In this document: piece after piece, positions 10,330 to 23,711 of the stretch
Position numbering within the stretch: position 1 is the first letter of the stretch
Layout: every line of letters starts with the position of its first letter
Assembly (NCBI GenBank): GCA_002914805.1
Contig: JXTB01000174.1
Coordinates: forward strand, 119,326-183,325
Direction: 5' to 3'
Length of the DNA stretch: 64,000 nucleotides
Source: Parasponia andersonii
Lineage: Eukaryota > Streptophyta > Magnoliopsida > Rosales > Cannabaceae
Program-made: the position numbers and the translations under genes
The notes under the pieces: model-generated
The model's database searches: none
What the model saw: only the letters and a program-made list of their open reading frames with translations
What the model was told of the DNA's origin: nothing

Positions 10330-11827
10330 CTTGCCCTTTTACCAAATTACCCCTGAGAATAAATTAATTTTAGAAAAAACATACACTTGCACCAATGAAA
10401 TTGGAAAAGAATATATAAGTAAATCATAATAATTGTTGCACCAACGCCCATGTCATTAATCTTTAATTTAAATTCTGAATTGCTTCTATGAAAAATAAGA
10501 AATAATTATTTAAATTGGAAGAATAACATAAATAAATACTTAAGTTTGGTTTATTTTTCAATCAATTCATGAATTTTAGTCTTTCACTTTAGAGAAAAAC
10601 AAAAAAAATATGTGAACTTCACTTCACTTAAGCATTACAATAATATAAAATATAATATGTCAAATAATGAGATATGATTTTTAAGACATGATTGTCCAAA
10701 AAAGACTATATTTAACCTCTCATTATTGTAATTATTTTTTCTTTAGGGTTATCATTGTAATTGTGACATAAAGAAAAGGGTACAGGTTTTATTTTCTCCT
10801 TAACTTATTTAATTTTACTATTTTTTTCCATTTTTTTTTCTTTTTGAAATCTGAGGACAGCTTTCGGTTTCCTCTTTTGGCATACCTTATTCAATAAATT
10901 TTCTTTCACTAATTTTGCTTGCTCCTGGTGATGTATTGGTATTACGTTTGTTAGACTAAAGTTGCTGATTTTAGATATGAGTGGTTAAAATTTGGACCGT
11001 TAAGATTTTAGTAATTAAATGCTATTTTTCCACACTCCAATTATAAAAGTTCAAACTCTTTTATATGCTTACAAGTAAAGGAGAAAAACATCCCTAAATA
11101 CAAGTAAAGAAGAAAAACAGGTCTTATATGCGAACTTTCAAAATTGTAAATTTTTAGTATTAAATTCACTTATTTGCAGAAAAAACTATCCATACCATTG
11201 AAAGCATTATCATATTTGCTAAAAAAAGGAAGAATTCAATTATAAAGGTAATATGATATTTACTTCTTTTGTTAGAAGCAGCAACTAATTTAGTTTTAAC
11301 CTAATATGTTGTTTACCTGAAAATATTAGGACACTAATAATCTTTTTCTTTTCTTTTTTTGGCAGTGGGGACCAAGAGGGAATTCTAGTAAAAGTTTAGG
11401 GGCACTTTGGTCATAGCAAATACATTCTACTTGGGGTTATTCGATATTTATTTATGAAAAAAAAAAGACCGGGAGTAATTATAACATTGTTTTGAAATTC
11501 TTTTGATTAATATTTAAAAAATAAATAAAAACTTGGCTTGGATTAGAAATCCAGTCAAACTGGTGCTCTGCTGTTAAAGTTATAGTCCTTCAATAAAATA
11601 ATGCTTTTAATTTATTTTATTTAATCAAGCTAAACAACAAATAAAGTTCAAATCCCAAACTTACGTTTCCTAACTTAATTGGAGTCCGAATTCTAATTTG
11701 TTTTCTCCTGGATTTATTATTTCCTAAAAGTTTTCGTTATTGGGGCGCCTTCAAGTTTGATTATACGGGCAACCCACATGGGAAAAAAATATAATTTTAG
11801 AAAATAAATTATACATCATTTTTCTTT
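10330..11827. other. Intergenic upstream of AHL
   Basis: AT-rich promoter and intergenic sequence of the minus-strand AHL gene. No other gene or transposon ends recognised. Confidence 0.4.
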
Positions 11828-11828
11828 A

Positions 11829-12712
11829 TACACTTTTTAATACAAAAATTCTCCGAACTTTGAACAATTTAATAAAATTAATCTTATACTCAATCTTTTA
11901 GAGAAAAATCCCTTAAAATCTCATAATAATTGTTTTTTTAAAAAAATATATATATGTTAATTTTTTTACAATTAAATCCTTATTGTTTTATTTGTAACTT
12001 TTAAATCATCATTCTTATATTTTTATTTCACGTTAATCAATTTTACTATTTTCTGTTTAAAATTATTGTCAATTAGTACTTACACAAAAGATACTTATCT
12101 CAACAATGGTAAAATTGGAAACAAAGAAAAATTATTATTTTGGAAAAAACAGCGTTAGATTATCGTTTTCGTTCAAGACGGAAGTAAGAAATTATAAAAT
12201 TTTATATGATTCCAATATAGATCTACTTCGTTCAACTATGAATATATGTACAAGCTATGTATAAGAATACTTTGACTAAATTAGATCCACGTTATAAAAT
12301 TTTGGCAATATATCTCACATTAGATTCAAAACATAAAATTGACAATATATATCTCATAAAATTGGCAATATAATTTTTAGATCGACTATTATTTTTAAAT
12401 AATAATTTCTATTTATTTTTAATTTTACTCATTTTAAGATTAGCATGTTTTTAACAAATGTTAATTAATGACTGTATTAGGCAAAAAAGATTAAAAGAGA
12501 TTAATACGAAACAAAAATATAATAATAAAGACTTAAAATTCACAAGTAAAAAAATAAGGACTTAACTATAAAAAAAAAACAATAACATAAATACCTTTTC
12601 TAAGAGAACTAATATTAGGGGACTTCAAAAGGTTTTGCTCCAAAAAAATAAGTTCAGAGTTAATTTTATTAAGTTGTTTAAAGTTCGAGGGGTTTTTGTA
12701 TTAAAAAGTCTT
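11829..12712. mobile_element. Non-autonomous inverted-repeat transposon, about 880 bp
   Basis: The left end (from 11832) reads CTTTTTAATACAAAAATTCT then CCGAACTTTGAACAATTTAA. The right end (to 12709), in reverse complement, reads CTTTTTAATACAAAAACCCC then TCGAACTTTAAACAACTTAA, so the arms match for at least 60 bp and more loosely for about 80. There is no coding capacity between them. Class not assigned; long terminal inverted repeats fit a MULE-like or fold-back element. Confidence 0.65.
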
Positions 12713-13424
12713 ATTTGCTTCGCTAACCTCTATTTTTTCTAAATTGAGCCTTTTTTTTATTTATTTAATGATTTATCCTTATTTTTGGGAAAAAAATTTG
12801 GTGGAATAGTGAATGCTATACTTTTAAAAGGAAAAATATTGCTTTAGGGGATAAAGAACAAGAATGAAAAGAAAAAAGATTGCAATTTCAGAAGATAAAA
12901 AAAATGTAATTATATATATATATATATATATATATTGTTAGGGAATACAAAGATTGCAATGAATGGACATGGTAATCTCTGTTATAATGTAATTAGAATA
13001 AACTAAATTACACCTATAAATACGAAGATGTTTATAAAGTTTTAACCATCGAGTGTCCATTGATGTAGATTATTTAGGTTAATAATATTGCCTTTATTTA
13101 AAAAAAAATAGAAATTTGTTTTCATTTTAGGGAAAGAAATGTGCTTTTTCTTTTTTTTTTTTTCTAAAAGGGAAAGAAATGTGTTTGTTGCTTTCTAATT
13201 ACGAGTCTCGTATAACTGTAAAAGCTCTAACTTAATTAGTCTCGAAAATGATCCACTTACACTTGTTTATTTACACTCGCGATACAAGTTGCTGTTTGCC
13301 TTTATCCTTACGGTGAGATTTGATTCAAGTGGTTTAGATACATTCTTATAAGGCTCAAATTTTATTAAGATATTAAGATGAGGTCTAACAAATGCCTACT
13401 CTACCACGTATATTTGTAATTAGG

Positions 13425-13618
13425 ATAATACTACCAAAATTTTTATCAAATTTTTAATATTAAGATATGTGGCGTGTAAGTTGGCAATATTCAATTGGTG
13501 AATATAATTAATTTATTTATAATAAATTTTAATATACCAATTAAATTATGCTAATTCAAATATCACATATGTTGATATTAAAAATTTGATACAAATTTTT
13601 GTACATTTAGCATTATTC
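13425..13618. repeat. MITE-like element, family A copy 2
   Basis: Left arm TTTTTATCAAATTTTTAATA; right arm in reverse complement TTTGTATCAAATTTTTAATA, followed by ATATGTGATAT. Terminal block GATAATACTACC / GAATAATGCTA. The inner sequence TTTAATTGGTATATT matches TCTAATTGGTACGTT in the copy at 1877-2044. About 195 bp. Confidence 0.6.
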
Positions 13619-13850
13619 TTTGTAACTAATATAATTTTTTCTCTACTGTTCATACAAAAAAAAAAAAAACAGAAGTTTCATTATTTGAGATATCATTTAA
13701 AGATATATTTACAGCACCCACCGTACATATATCTAGAGTTAGTTTAATATTATTGTATTGTATTATATTCTGATGTATTATGTTATAACCTTATTATAGT
13801 TTTGATATGAGTATTAAGCAAAAAGCATTTGTGAGGGAAAAAAAATATTT

Positions 13851-14021
13851 ATGCATTTAATAAATGTTTTTTAAATTTTCTTTGAAAAATTGGTTTCATA
13901 ATAACTTTTAAAATCTGATAACCCAAAGTATATCTATGCGTTTAATAAATGCTTCTTAATTTTTTTTTGAAATAGTAGTTCCATAATAACTTTTAAAATC
14001 TGATAACCCAAAGTATATATT
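13851..14021. repeat. Tandem duplication, 85-bp unit, two copies
   Basis: ATGCATTTAATAAATG at 13851 recurs as ATGCGTTTAATAAATG at 13936. Both units end with AATAACTTTTAAAATCTGAT then AACCCAAAGTATAT. A second, looser direct repeat (GTAAGTAAGCAC...TTTAAGA.TCTTGAGAAAG), about 70 bp apart, follows at 14172 and 14243. Confidence 0.8.
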
Positions 14022-14329
14022 TACCAAACGTCTTCGTGGAGCGTTCAAGAATGTTTCGTAAGACTCTATTGATAGGTCACTATCATCGCACGGCGGAGTA
14101 AATCACTTTAATCTCATCTGAACAGTTAGCAAAAACGATACCTTAGGAATAAAGAACAGGACATTAGATTTGTAAGTAAGCACCCTCACATTTAAGATTC
14201 TTGAGAAAGCAACAAAAGTTAGAACTCGTAGATACTAGGGTAGTAAGTAAGCACTTTCACATACATTTAAGACTCTTGAGAAAGTTACAAAAATTCGAAC
14301 CCGCACGTTGTCCTTATGTCAACTGTTCG

Positions 14330-16090
14330 ATAATTATCTAATAGTATTTAAAAGCTATAATCAACGTCCATATATTCTATCCCAGATGGAGCCCACGTGG
14401 TTAATGCTGTAAATATTAATTGCATATGTAGGATGGTGAATGCTTTTAACAAATTTACCACAAAACTGGACTGTTTACCCTACTCTTAGATGCATAACAA
14501 ATTATAAAACTCTTGAAAGTAGATAATTTAAAAGCAAATACGTACTAACAGATTTCAGTAATCTCTTCTTTATACAACGAAAAAATTATAAGGAAGGAAA
14601 GATAAAATAATTGACCAATTTCTTCTTATGTAACATTTTTATTCTGTTATTTTTTATATCGATTTTTTTCCCTCAACAAATTCGATTGCCCCCCTTGGCC
14701 CCAGAAAAAACCAAATGTTTTTAAAAAAGCATTACATTAAAATAAAATTGAGAGCGCCAAAACGTGTGGGATATGGCTTCCAGATATGATATAAATAATT
14801 AAAACGTAAGAGAACTTCAAATAGAAAAATATGAAAAAAAAAAAAAAAAAAAAAAGGAAGGCAGAAAAATCCAATTCTAACATCCTGCAAAAAGCGAAAC
14901 AGTGATATAAAAGCTGTCGGTAAGACCGTTGACGGTCCGGACCAAACACCCTATCATAATCCATAAAATCTTACCATAAAATATTAAAGAAAAGTAGCTA
15001 TTATTCTCTGTAGCTTCACCACATCTCTATTTGCTACACTCTTTCTCTCGTTCGCTTATACAAAACTCATGATGACGATCAACGGTCTAAATTTAGATGA
15101 AATCAGCTTCGCCTTTCCAAAGCTAGGGATATTTATTCTCAACCGTTGATTCATATGAACCTCATATCGTCCAACATGAAAAAATTCAAAACTATTAGTG
15201 GCTGATAATCAATATTTGCACTAAATCCATTATTATATCATCGACTAATCGGATAAAAATACACAAACTTATTAGTGGGTGATAATCAATATTTATACAA
15301 AAGTCATTATTATTGTTGACTCGTTAGATAAAAGGAAAAAAAATACACAAACGTGAAAATTATTTTGAAAAATTTAAGAGCCTGTTTGACAACATGTTCA
15401 TTTGTAGCATTTTTTTTTGTAAAAAAAATGTCGTATTTTCTCATGGAACATCTTCTAAAAAAAAAATGTCGTATTTTCTCATGGAACATCTTCTAAAAGT
15501 TTTTACCATTTATTCAACTTTTCAAAGTAAAATATTACCGAATAAGGTTTTAATTATTTAACTTTTTTTCTTCCCTAACATCATTAAACGATGACGATTT
15601 GGTTTCTTGTGGTCGTGGACTTTGTTCTTCTTGCCTTGTATGGGCTGCCATTATTTGCTCTGGCCTATATCCCACTTTTCCTCATTTTTCAATAAGCATT
15701 TTTGGCAATGCCAGCACCAAAAAATTTCCGATTTCGTTTAGTGAAAATGAAACGTTTCTGTGAAATGCTTGACATAATGAGTCAAATTTAGTAAATGTTT
15801 CTTGTCTTCTAGGTCATTTTAAGTTATGAGATTTCGTCTTAGGGTCATTTTAAGATATGAAATAAATTAAATTATTGACTAATTAATTGCATATGGAATG
15901 ACTAACTGTGTATTACACGTGTAAAATATACATATATATTTATGTAAAAGTTAATAGAAGAAAAGATAGAAAAGGAAAAAGTAGGCCTTTATCTTCTATA
16001 ATTCAAAAAAAAATCAATTTTTGCAAGGAAAATTATTCAAATTATTTAAAATTATTCAAATAAAGCAAAAACTTGCTCGGCAGTTGTTCA
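14330..16090. repeat. Intergenic with short tandem duplications (15190-15500)
   Basis: No gene seen. Around 15190-15330 a unit of roughly 85 bp containing TGATAATCAATATTT is present twice. At 15428-15503 a 38-bp unit with ATGTCGTATTTTCTCATGGA is perfectly duplicated. The perfect match suggests a recent slip or repair event. Otherwise AT-rich and unassigned. Confidence 0.65.
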
Positions 16091-16093
16091 TAT

Positions 16094-16621
16094 GGGATAA
16101 TTACATATTTATGCTTTGTATTTGATTATTCGTTAAGTTTATAACTTACGTTTTGGTTATTATCAATATCAATTTTTAAATTTACAACTGATAACAAATT
16201 TATACTACTTTGGATCAAACACCAACTTTGATTATTATGTTTTCAAAATACCACTTAAATTATAAATACATATATTTTAAAAGAAGTTTGAATTTAAAAC
16301 TTTTTTAAAAACTGATAAATATATTTATGAATAACATTTAATATTTATGTGCTTTATATATTTTAAATTACTTTTAAATATTTGTTATTTTATATATTAA
16401 TTTTAATTAGTTCTAAATTTAACGTAAGTATTAAAATTTAATACTTAAAATTTGAAAAGATATTTTAGTAAAATTAATTGTCAAAATTACTGTTTAACCT
16501 AAGAGGATATAAATTTGATAAAAGTTAAAAATATAAAGATTAATGTCGATAAGAACGTAAGATAAAAATGAAGCAAACGGAACAAATGGTCTAAACACAT
16601 GATATAAAAGTGTAATTAACC
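16094..16621. mobile_element. MITE-like inverted-repeat element, about 530 bp
   Basis: The left end reads GGGATAATTACATATTTATG; the right end in reverse complement reads GGTTAATTACACTTTTATAT. Inside these the arms keep a looser match (CTTACGTT..TTAT..ACAT/ATAT.AAT.TTTA), for about 100 bp in all. AT-rich, no coding capacity, superfamily not assigned. Confidence 0.5.
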
Positions 16622-16624
16622 TTT

Positions 16625-19410
16625 TTCACAATGACGTGAGGTATCAAGCAGCGAAGGGACATTTCTCTTACATTTTGATTACCCCCAAGAACAAGGAAAA
16701 ACAAAATTATTCAAATTGCTGTGATGTGAAACTGTACATATATGTTAGTATTGTTACTGTTTGATTTTCCTGTTAAATGTTAATTAGTATTTGACAATAG
16801 GTTAAAGTTATCAATATATGTTTATTTCTGAAAAAAAAAGATATTGTATTTATAATCAATGCAGAAATGCTCATGTCACAACCCTTAAATTAATATGCCA
16901 ACTAGCCAAAATATTGTGGACCATATAGAATTTTCATTTAGAAAAGAAAAAGTGGACCATATAGAATTAATTATGGTTCTTAAAACCTCCTATTATTGCT
17001 TAGTATGAAAGATGATAATGAGACACTTCTTTTGACTATAGGGATACGTTTTATTAGTTTGCAGTCAAATATTGAAGAAGTAAAAGCAAATGCATTCAAA
17101 ACTAAGCCAGGAATACACTTTACTCTTTTTTTTTTTAAATTTTCTTTTTTTCAAGAAAATTTTTTGAGAGGTGTGCACACCTGCACTTGGTGTGAGGACT
17201 GGTAGGATACCAGCACGTCAAGTTATCATCTTTCCCTCCAAAATCCACAAAAATCTATTAATATAAATTATTATTAAAAGGTTTAGCATCATTAACTTTT
17301 AATTCAGATAACAATTTAATGTAAAATTTGGAAAGAAAATAAATAAATAAAGTTATGCTTTATACAGTTATAAAAATAACTAATAGGGATGATTTTTGAC
17401 ATTTTATGAAATTAATTTCCCGCGCTAGGAAATTTTTTCAAAACAATGATTTCAGGAATAGCTAGATGAAGAAATAAAAAAAAAAAAGAAAAAATATATC
17501 AATTGTTGTTTTTTTTTTTAAAAAAAAAAAAACTAGTTTACGGTTGTTCAACCAGTTTGAATTGATGGCTCTGGTTTTCTTCATGCAAACCCAAGTCACC
17601 AACCCTACCAATATTAACTAGGAAATTTTAAATGGTGTATTCAAAGAAAAACCTTATAATTTGTTTTCTTTTTGATGGGAAAGACCTAAGAAATTGGATA
17701 AATTAAAAGTATAAATTTGAGTATTTAGATCTGTTGCTGTTACTAAAACATCAAACAGTTCAAACTAATTCTGAGATTTCAGTTAGTTGAATTGATAAAC
17801 TTTTTATTTTAATTTTTTTTCCGTGTGTGTATGTATACGTGTGAGGTTACATTGTAGAAGATTTATGGGAAGAAAAAGTGTTACTTCCATCATTCTCATC
17901 AAGTGATTGAATTTTTTATTTTTACTATTTTTTTTTTCAGAAATATTGCTTGGATAATTAATGATGTCAACTAATACAGTGGGAGGATGGACTCTAATCC
18001 GTAAATAATATTTTATTTTGATGAAAGCATACGATGATGTAGGAAACGGTTGCTTTCAAACTCAACCAGCTCAAAAAATAATAATAAAGAAATATGGAAT
18101 GCACCACTTAAATGTCAAAATAACCATTGTTTTTGCTTCCCTTCACCTCCCCCACTTTTTTTCTCCCCCCTGTATACCACTATAAAAAAATGTGGGCTAA
18201 AATAAAAAGAGTATTGCCCCTTCAAAAAATATTGAAGATTATTGGGGAAGAAAACCCTGAAAAAAGGGGGAAATAAAAGGATGTATATCTAAAATTTTTC
18301 CTCTAATTAAAGGAGTAGTTACCAAAGTGTTATTCTTTTCTTTAAATTTACTTTTACATAACAAGCTTTCATAAATTATCAAGTATTTTTTTTTTAACAT
18401 AAAGAGAAAAAGCTGTTCAAAAAAGGGGAGATTCCCTAGTGATGACCATGTGGGAATTAGGAGTTTCAAGGCCACCGTTTCATTTATTTAATCTTTTATG
18501 CCCTTTATGTGAACAGTTCAAAGTAGGCTACTATTAATTATTAGTCAAAAAAATTTATAAAAATTAAACAACTGGGTTTTCCAATAAGTGCATTGATAAA
18601 AGGAACTGCCCAAAAATACGTGACTTTTAATTCAAGCCTACAAGAATCCCAACAATTAGGTCCAAGCATAAAAAGAAAAAAAGACAGAAAAAATCTTCTC
18701 TCTTCAGATTGAAGGCAACCATGATTGTTTTTAGTGCCTTGAGAATAGGGGTTGTAGAAAGGGGACCACCCCATAAAAACATTATTTCATATCTATAAAA
18801 ATAAACCAGATAGATTAATCGAGCGAGGAAATTAAAGCTGCTAGGCTATTATGAAAGTGGTATAATAAAAGAATAAAATCTCTTTCCGGCTTCTCTTCAT
18901 GTGGATTTATCCATCTAATCTAATGTTCATACCTTAGCCCCATTTCGTTTCTTATTTTAAATTAAACCATGATAGCCTGTTTTTGTCTTTGATTGTAGGT
19001 TAAGAACTTTAACCGAGCAAGTTTATTTAGGCGATTTAATTTTGCATTTATTTTTAGGGTTTGATTTAAGGGATGATTACAGAATTTTGCTTCCTATTTT
19101 GCCTAAATTATTAATTAGCTTTGGTTTTCGAAAATTAGAAAGTCCAAATCCACACCTGAATCAAAGTTCCGTTGACTGAGCCATGAAAAAATAAATAAAA
19201 TGACAATCTTAGCCATAATTTTGACACATATATTTTAAAACTCTATGTAAATAATAATAAGAATTGAAACCTTTTCAAATAATAATAATTGAAACAAATA
19301 AAAAAAAAAGAGAGAGAGAGAGAATTATAATCCTAAATTTATTTTTTTTAAAGGAAAATTACACTTCTATTAGCTTAGATCATCGAGTACAATAATAGTT
19401 AACTAGTATG
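16625..19410. other. Intergenic AT-rich sequence
   Basis: I see poly-A/poly-T runs, a short GA run (19311-19322) and no supported gene or transposon ends. Open frames here are short and lack recognisable domains. Confidence 0.45.
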
Positions 19411-19419
19411 ATATAGAAT

Positions 19420-20215
19420 CAAACTAAGACCGAAAAACATTATTACAAAAAATAAATTAGGCAAAGTTACGAGCAACTGCATTACAAGAACAACAAATAA
19501 AATGACAACTAACATTTTTAAGCCTATCTAAAAGTCTAGAAATGTCTTTTACTACAAGGTCTTTTAGAGCGTTAAATTTTTTTGCTTATAAAATAAAAAT
19601 AGCATTCTAGACATCCTTTTCGATCATATTTGGGAAAAGGCCATGATTTATAACGAATTTTATTCTTTCACGAACTGCCACGCACTCCGTCAAAAAAGGA
19701 CTCAAATGGCTAGCAAGCGTCAAAAAGACAAAGCACACAACACTACACTATGGCAGTCTCTCACAACCACACTAATGCTGATGAAGCCTAAAAAGGTTTT
19801 AACGGTAACATCTACATTCAGTTTCATCTGACCCATTATAGGTATTTTTCATTTTTTACCACAATTTGTCATTATTCGAAATGCTGAAACCTTTTCCGAA
19901 TTTATTAGGCGTTGATATTCACGTAATCAACAATTTGCATATTCTAATAATATGAAAGATTGAATTAAGATCCTTCCAAATCAGCAAAGAAATAACACTC
20001 TATAGTTCAAAATCCTACTTAGGGAATTTGAATTTTAATGACATCAAGAAATTGACCATTTCTCTTTTCCAAATACTCTCCATGGTCGACCAAAAGGTGA
20101 AAGCAACCATACTTGTTTAGCTCAGCAACAACTAATCAGGGCATACACGCTCTCTTCCTCTTCTTGACAAAAGAAGCAAATATTAGAAGAGAGAATGCCT
20201 AAATTATTTTTATCT
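19420..20215 (-). pseudogene. LINE remnant: RT zinc-binding and RNase H-like C-terminal region
   Basis: Minus-strand translation around 20095-20215 gives FRHSLSSNICFFCQEEEESV..ALISCC.AKQVWLLSPFG, matching the zf-RVT pattern at the end of plant LINE reverse transcriptases (CxxC...E...H/I..C...VW). About 600 bp downstream, around 19450-19640, comes FNALKDLVVKDISRLLDRLK followed by NVSCHFICCSCNAVARNFA, the usual C-terminal end of the associated RNase H domain (...VSVSFVRRSANRVAHSLA in typical copies). Several in-frame stops separate these blocks, and no RT core or poly-A tail was recognised, so this is a decayed 3' fragment of a non-LTR retrotransposon. Confidence 0.6.
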
Positions 20216-20219
20216 GTAA

Positions 20220-21138
20220 TCTGCTTATTATTTTGTATTTTGAAGCTAAAAATGTTAAAAATAGAAGCCTGTTAAATGGGTATTTTTCCGCATCAATTTT
20301 ATCTCGATTATTTTAGTATTTAAACTAAAATCCAAACGAAGGATTCAGTTATTTTCTGAACCCAAAAAATTGGTTATTCAGGCAAAATTCGAATGATGTT
20401 TTCGAGTTTATACTGGCTAAGGTTGTAAGAGCACAACGGATATATAGAATATTTGATCGCATAGTTGGAGAGTTGAAGTCCAAGAAATCTATAAATAAAA
20501 GGCTATATAAGAAAAATCCAGTAAAACATGCAAGAACAGCCAAATTACATAGGGACTAGTAGTTATGTGCTCATCACCTGTATTTGAGACTTTTTTCTTT
20601 CGTTGATTTACATGTATATCTTCAAATATTGTAAAATTATAGCTTCGGATTTCATGTATTAATTTCTTTTTCTAAATTGGTTTTTGTGAGTCAAGTTTGA
20701 GTTGCTAGTTAATTTCGTTTGGATGTGTAAAATATATATGGTAAATATTTATAATATAAATTTTTACCTGCAATTTATATATGCAGTGTAAATTTGTGGT
20801 ATACATTTTCAAATATATATCAATTTTTAGGCATAATTTTTATTCATAAAATATTTTATGTTTGAAATTTGAATACATATACAGTGTAGATTTTTACCTG
20901 TAGTTTATATTTGCTATGTAAATTTATACATATGGTATATATTTTTTAGATATAATTTTGATTCATGCAATGTATATCATGTATATATTTCATGTATAAA
21001 ATCTGTGTGGTTTATATTTCTCGAAAAAGGTGTAAAAATGAGTATTTATAAAATAAAAATAAATAAGGATATTTATAAAAATATGCATAAGAAAATAGGC
21101 ATTTGCGAACTTTTGTCAAATGCCGTAGCAAAATGATC

Positions 21139-21141
<3 letters not shown>
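20220..21141. other. Intergenic with a degenerate direct repeat (20755-21010)
   Basis: TTTTTACCTGCAATTTATAT..GC near 20761 recurs as TTTTTACCTGTAGTTTATAT..GC near 20893, about 132 bp apart, with similar flanking sequence. No gene seen. Confidence 0.5.

Positions 21142-21202
<61 letters not shown>
21142..21202. repeat. (TA)n microsatellite, about 30 units
   Basis: Uninterrupted alternating A/T for about 61 bp. Likely highly polymorphic. Confidence 0.95.
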
Positions 21203-21206
<4 letters not shown>

Positions 21207-21871
21207 GACGTATGTGATTAGTATACTTTACTTAAAAAATGTACACATTTGGCTTAAAAAAAGAGAAAAATTGATATTTATTAAAACGTAATATGAAAAA
21301 AGAGGCACAATCTCTTCCAAAAAAAGAAAAAGAAAAATCAGAATGCATGTAGGCGTGATCAAGCCTTATGGCTAAGCAATTATATTTGAAATACAAGAAA
21401 AGAAGTCAAGAAAACATTTCGAAAAAAAAAAAGCTCACTAATTCTGCCAGATAGGTCAAAGCTCACAACTGTTTATGCTTTTAGTTTTGGGTCTAGGGAA
21501 TTACGCAAAGTATTCAAGGGCATTCATGAACAAAATGCCGGTTGAGGACTTGATCAATGTCCCAAAGACATTATCTACAACGTAATATTTGTGTGTGTGT
21601 CTAATACTGTATATACGTGTAAGTTTCACTCAAGTACTTGTTTTTGTAGTTCAAGACGGTAGGGAACAGGGATTCATACTATAAATTTGCTGCCCGGACC
21701 AAAAAAACAAACTTGGAGCATAAAACTCTAAGGAAAAAAATTCATGAACTTTACAGGATGGTCCAACAGAGTACCTTGATTGTAACAGCTAAAGCTACTC
21801 GTACACATTGATCTCGAAATGGCGCATGAAGTTTACAATTTTACTCAAGAAGTCTGTTCAATTGTTGGATC

Positions 21872-23711
21872 TTAAGTCTCCTCATCGGTTGCCAATCTGA
21901 ACCTTAGAATCTTATGGAGGGAGGTCATCGCTTTTACTTGCTTTATTGGAGGTTGGTTTGGATCTATAATGCATTTGCCTGAGAAAAGGTTTTCCTCTGA
22001 TGGTCCTGTTTCTTCAGGAACCACGGGCTCGGCATCTGCAAAGCGGAATGTATTTGAGCAACATTGTCACTTGGTCATTAGTTATAAATAATAGCATGCG
22101 AAGGCTCATTGTGCTGTAGGCCAAAAACTTAAAGGCTGTCCATAATAATCATTTTAGAGTTTCTCACCTCTCCCTGATAAAGCGCATAAATAAGATCGAC
22201 AATGACAGGACCATGCCAGCTGACCTAGAATTCATTACTTTCTGCTAAGATTATAATATGCCGAAGGCAGACAGCAAAATACATAATATGCAAGTACACA
22301 TCAAGCCAGGTGCTTTCAATATAGTCATGTTTCTAATTATTGAAGTTTGAAGGGAGTCCTCCTCCTCAGAACCTAGGAAACAGCCCATTCAAAGAGTTGT
22401 CACCAAGCACTAGAACGTTGTCTCAGGCGACAACCATAGAAATTCTAACTTAGAAGCCTTCATCCAACACTATTAACTGTGGCTGACATTATAAAGAAAA
22501 TTATTCGTATATTATGATTTCTTTATAAGTATTCCAGGAAGAAAATATGTACCTTCTTCGGTGAAAACAAGGCATGTGCCAATTGTTTCTTCATAATCTC
22601 CTATCTGTGGAAAACAAGTATTTTGAGTCATATTCTAACCGTCACAACTAACACCTTCATAGTCGAGCCATTGTAGTAATTATAAATATTCTAGGTTTCT
22701 CAGACCAAGTTTATCAACCAAATACCAAAAGCAAAAAAAGAAACAACGATGTAAGAGAAAAAGTAAAAAGCCAAAGAGGGAAAAAAAAAAATAGTAGATA
22801 GAAAGTAGTTTCAAACTAGCAAGAATGCCTATCCAAAGTGAGTGATCAAGTCAAGAGATCGAGAGAAGTTTCCTAGAGAATAACTCACCAGCTTCAATCC
22901 ACCTATGGTCAACACTGGATTCAACGTATCCAAACCCTGCAAATTTAATACAAACTAATGGTATTAGAATGACACACAAAAGGGTAAGGTATAGAACTGG
23001 AAAGCAGAAAATATGTGCAAAAGATAACATAAATAAGCAATATCAGAAAAGGACACAGCAAAAAGCACAAAAACAGCAAAAAGCACAAAAACATATAAAC
23101 TGGTACTCAAAACAGGTATAACCTTACACCTATATAACCCCTAAAAGTTCAAAACAAATTATTCAAGAGAAAAATGACCAAAATTTTGATCATCAATCGC
23201 AACAAAAAAATGTACGAATTATATAAATAAACACGAAACACATATTGCTGAATCCTAACAAACAAAACACCATTTTGAGGAATTCCCAGGGCAACACTTT
23301 GTTCAAGATAATCCATTTTAAAAAAAATGGTTGAACAGAATGCCTGGCCACCAAAATCACATTGTGCTATGTTCATTCACTTAACAATTGAGTATTCTTT
23401 TTACAAGTTATTCTCAGTAAGCTATCAAAAGATGTAGCATGAACTAAGAATCAAGACTAAACGTTAAATCAACAAACAAAATGACATAAAGCAATACAAC
23501 CAATAAATAAATAAATAAATATATAATCACACTTGTATTCTTCAGGCAAAAAATAAAACAAAAAACCCAGAGTATCAAAGGTCGAAAAACATACAGAGAG
23601 GGCATACGGTGCATTAGGTGGGATATCAAGCTGTCCAGAAACAGAATCTAGATCGAGCAATACATATTCTTCTTCATTATCATCCTCGTGGGTCACTGAA
23701 TTTGCCTCCAT
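21872..23711 (-). CDS. TFC6 (GTF3C6-like): TFIIIC small subunit, general transcription factor 3C polypeptide 6-like, 126 aa
   Basis: Subunit of RNA polymerase III factor TFIIIC, which binds A and B boxes of tRNA-type promoters in the nucleus. Four coding exons with GT-AG borders: 23595-23711, 22889-22936, 22553-22604 and 21872-22035; the sum is 381 nt with consistent phases. The protein has an acidic start (EDDNEEE), then YVLLDLDSVSG, GLDTLNPVLTIGGLKLIGDY and EETIGTCLVFTEE. It follows the pattern of the TFIIIC tau55-related domain (PF10419) seen in human GTF3C6 (LVELSG..., GIDTERPILQV, GEYEDTLGTCVIFEE). The C-terminal exon (HKILRFRL) fits plant homologues. A 5' UTR exon probably ends at a donor at 24956-24957 and splices to an acceptor 2-3 bases upstream of the ATG (GGCAG|GGTATGG). 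Small size is normal for this subunit. Confidence 0.88.
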
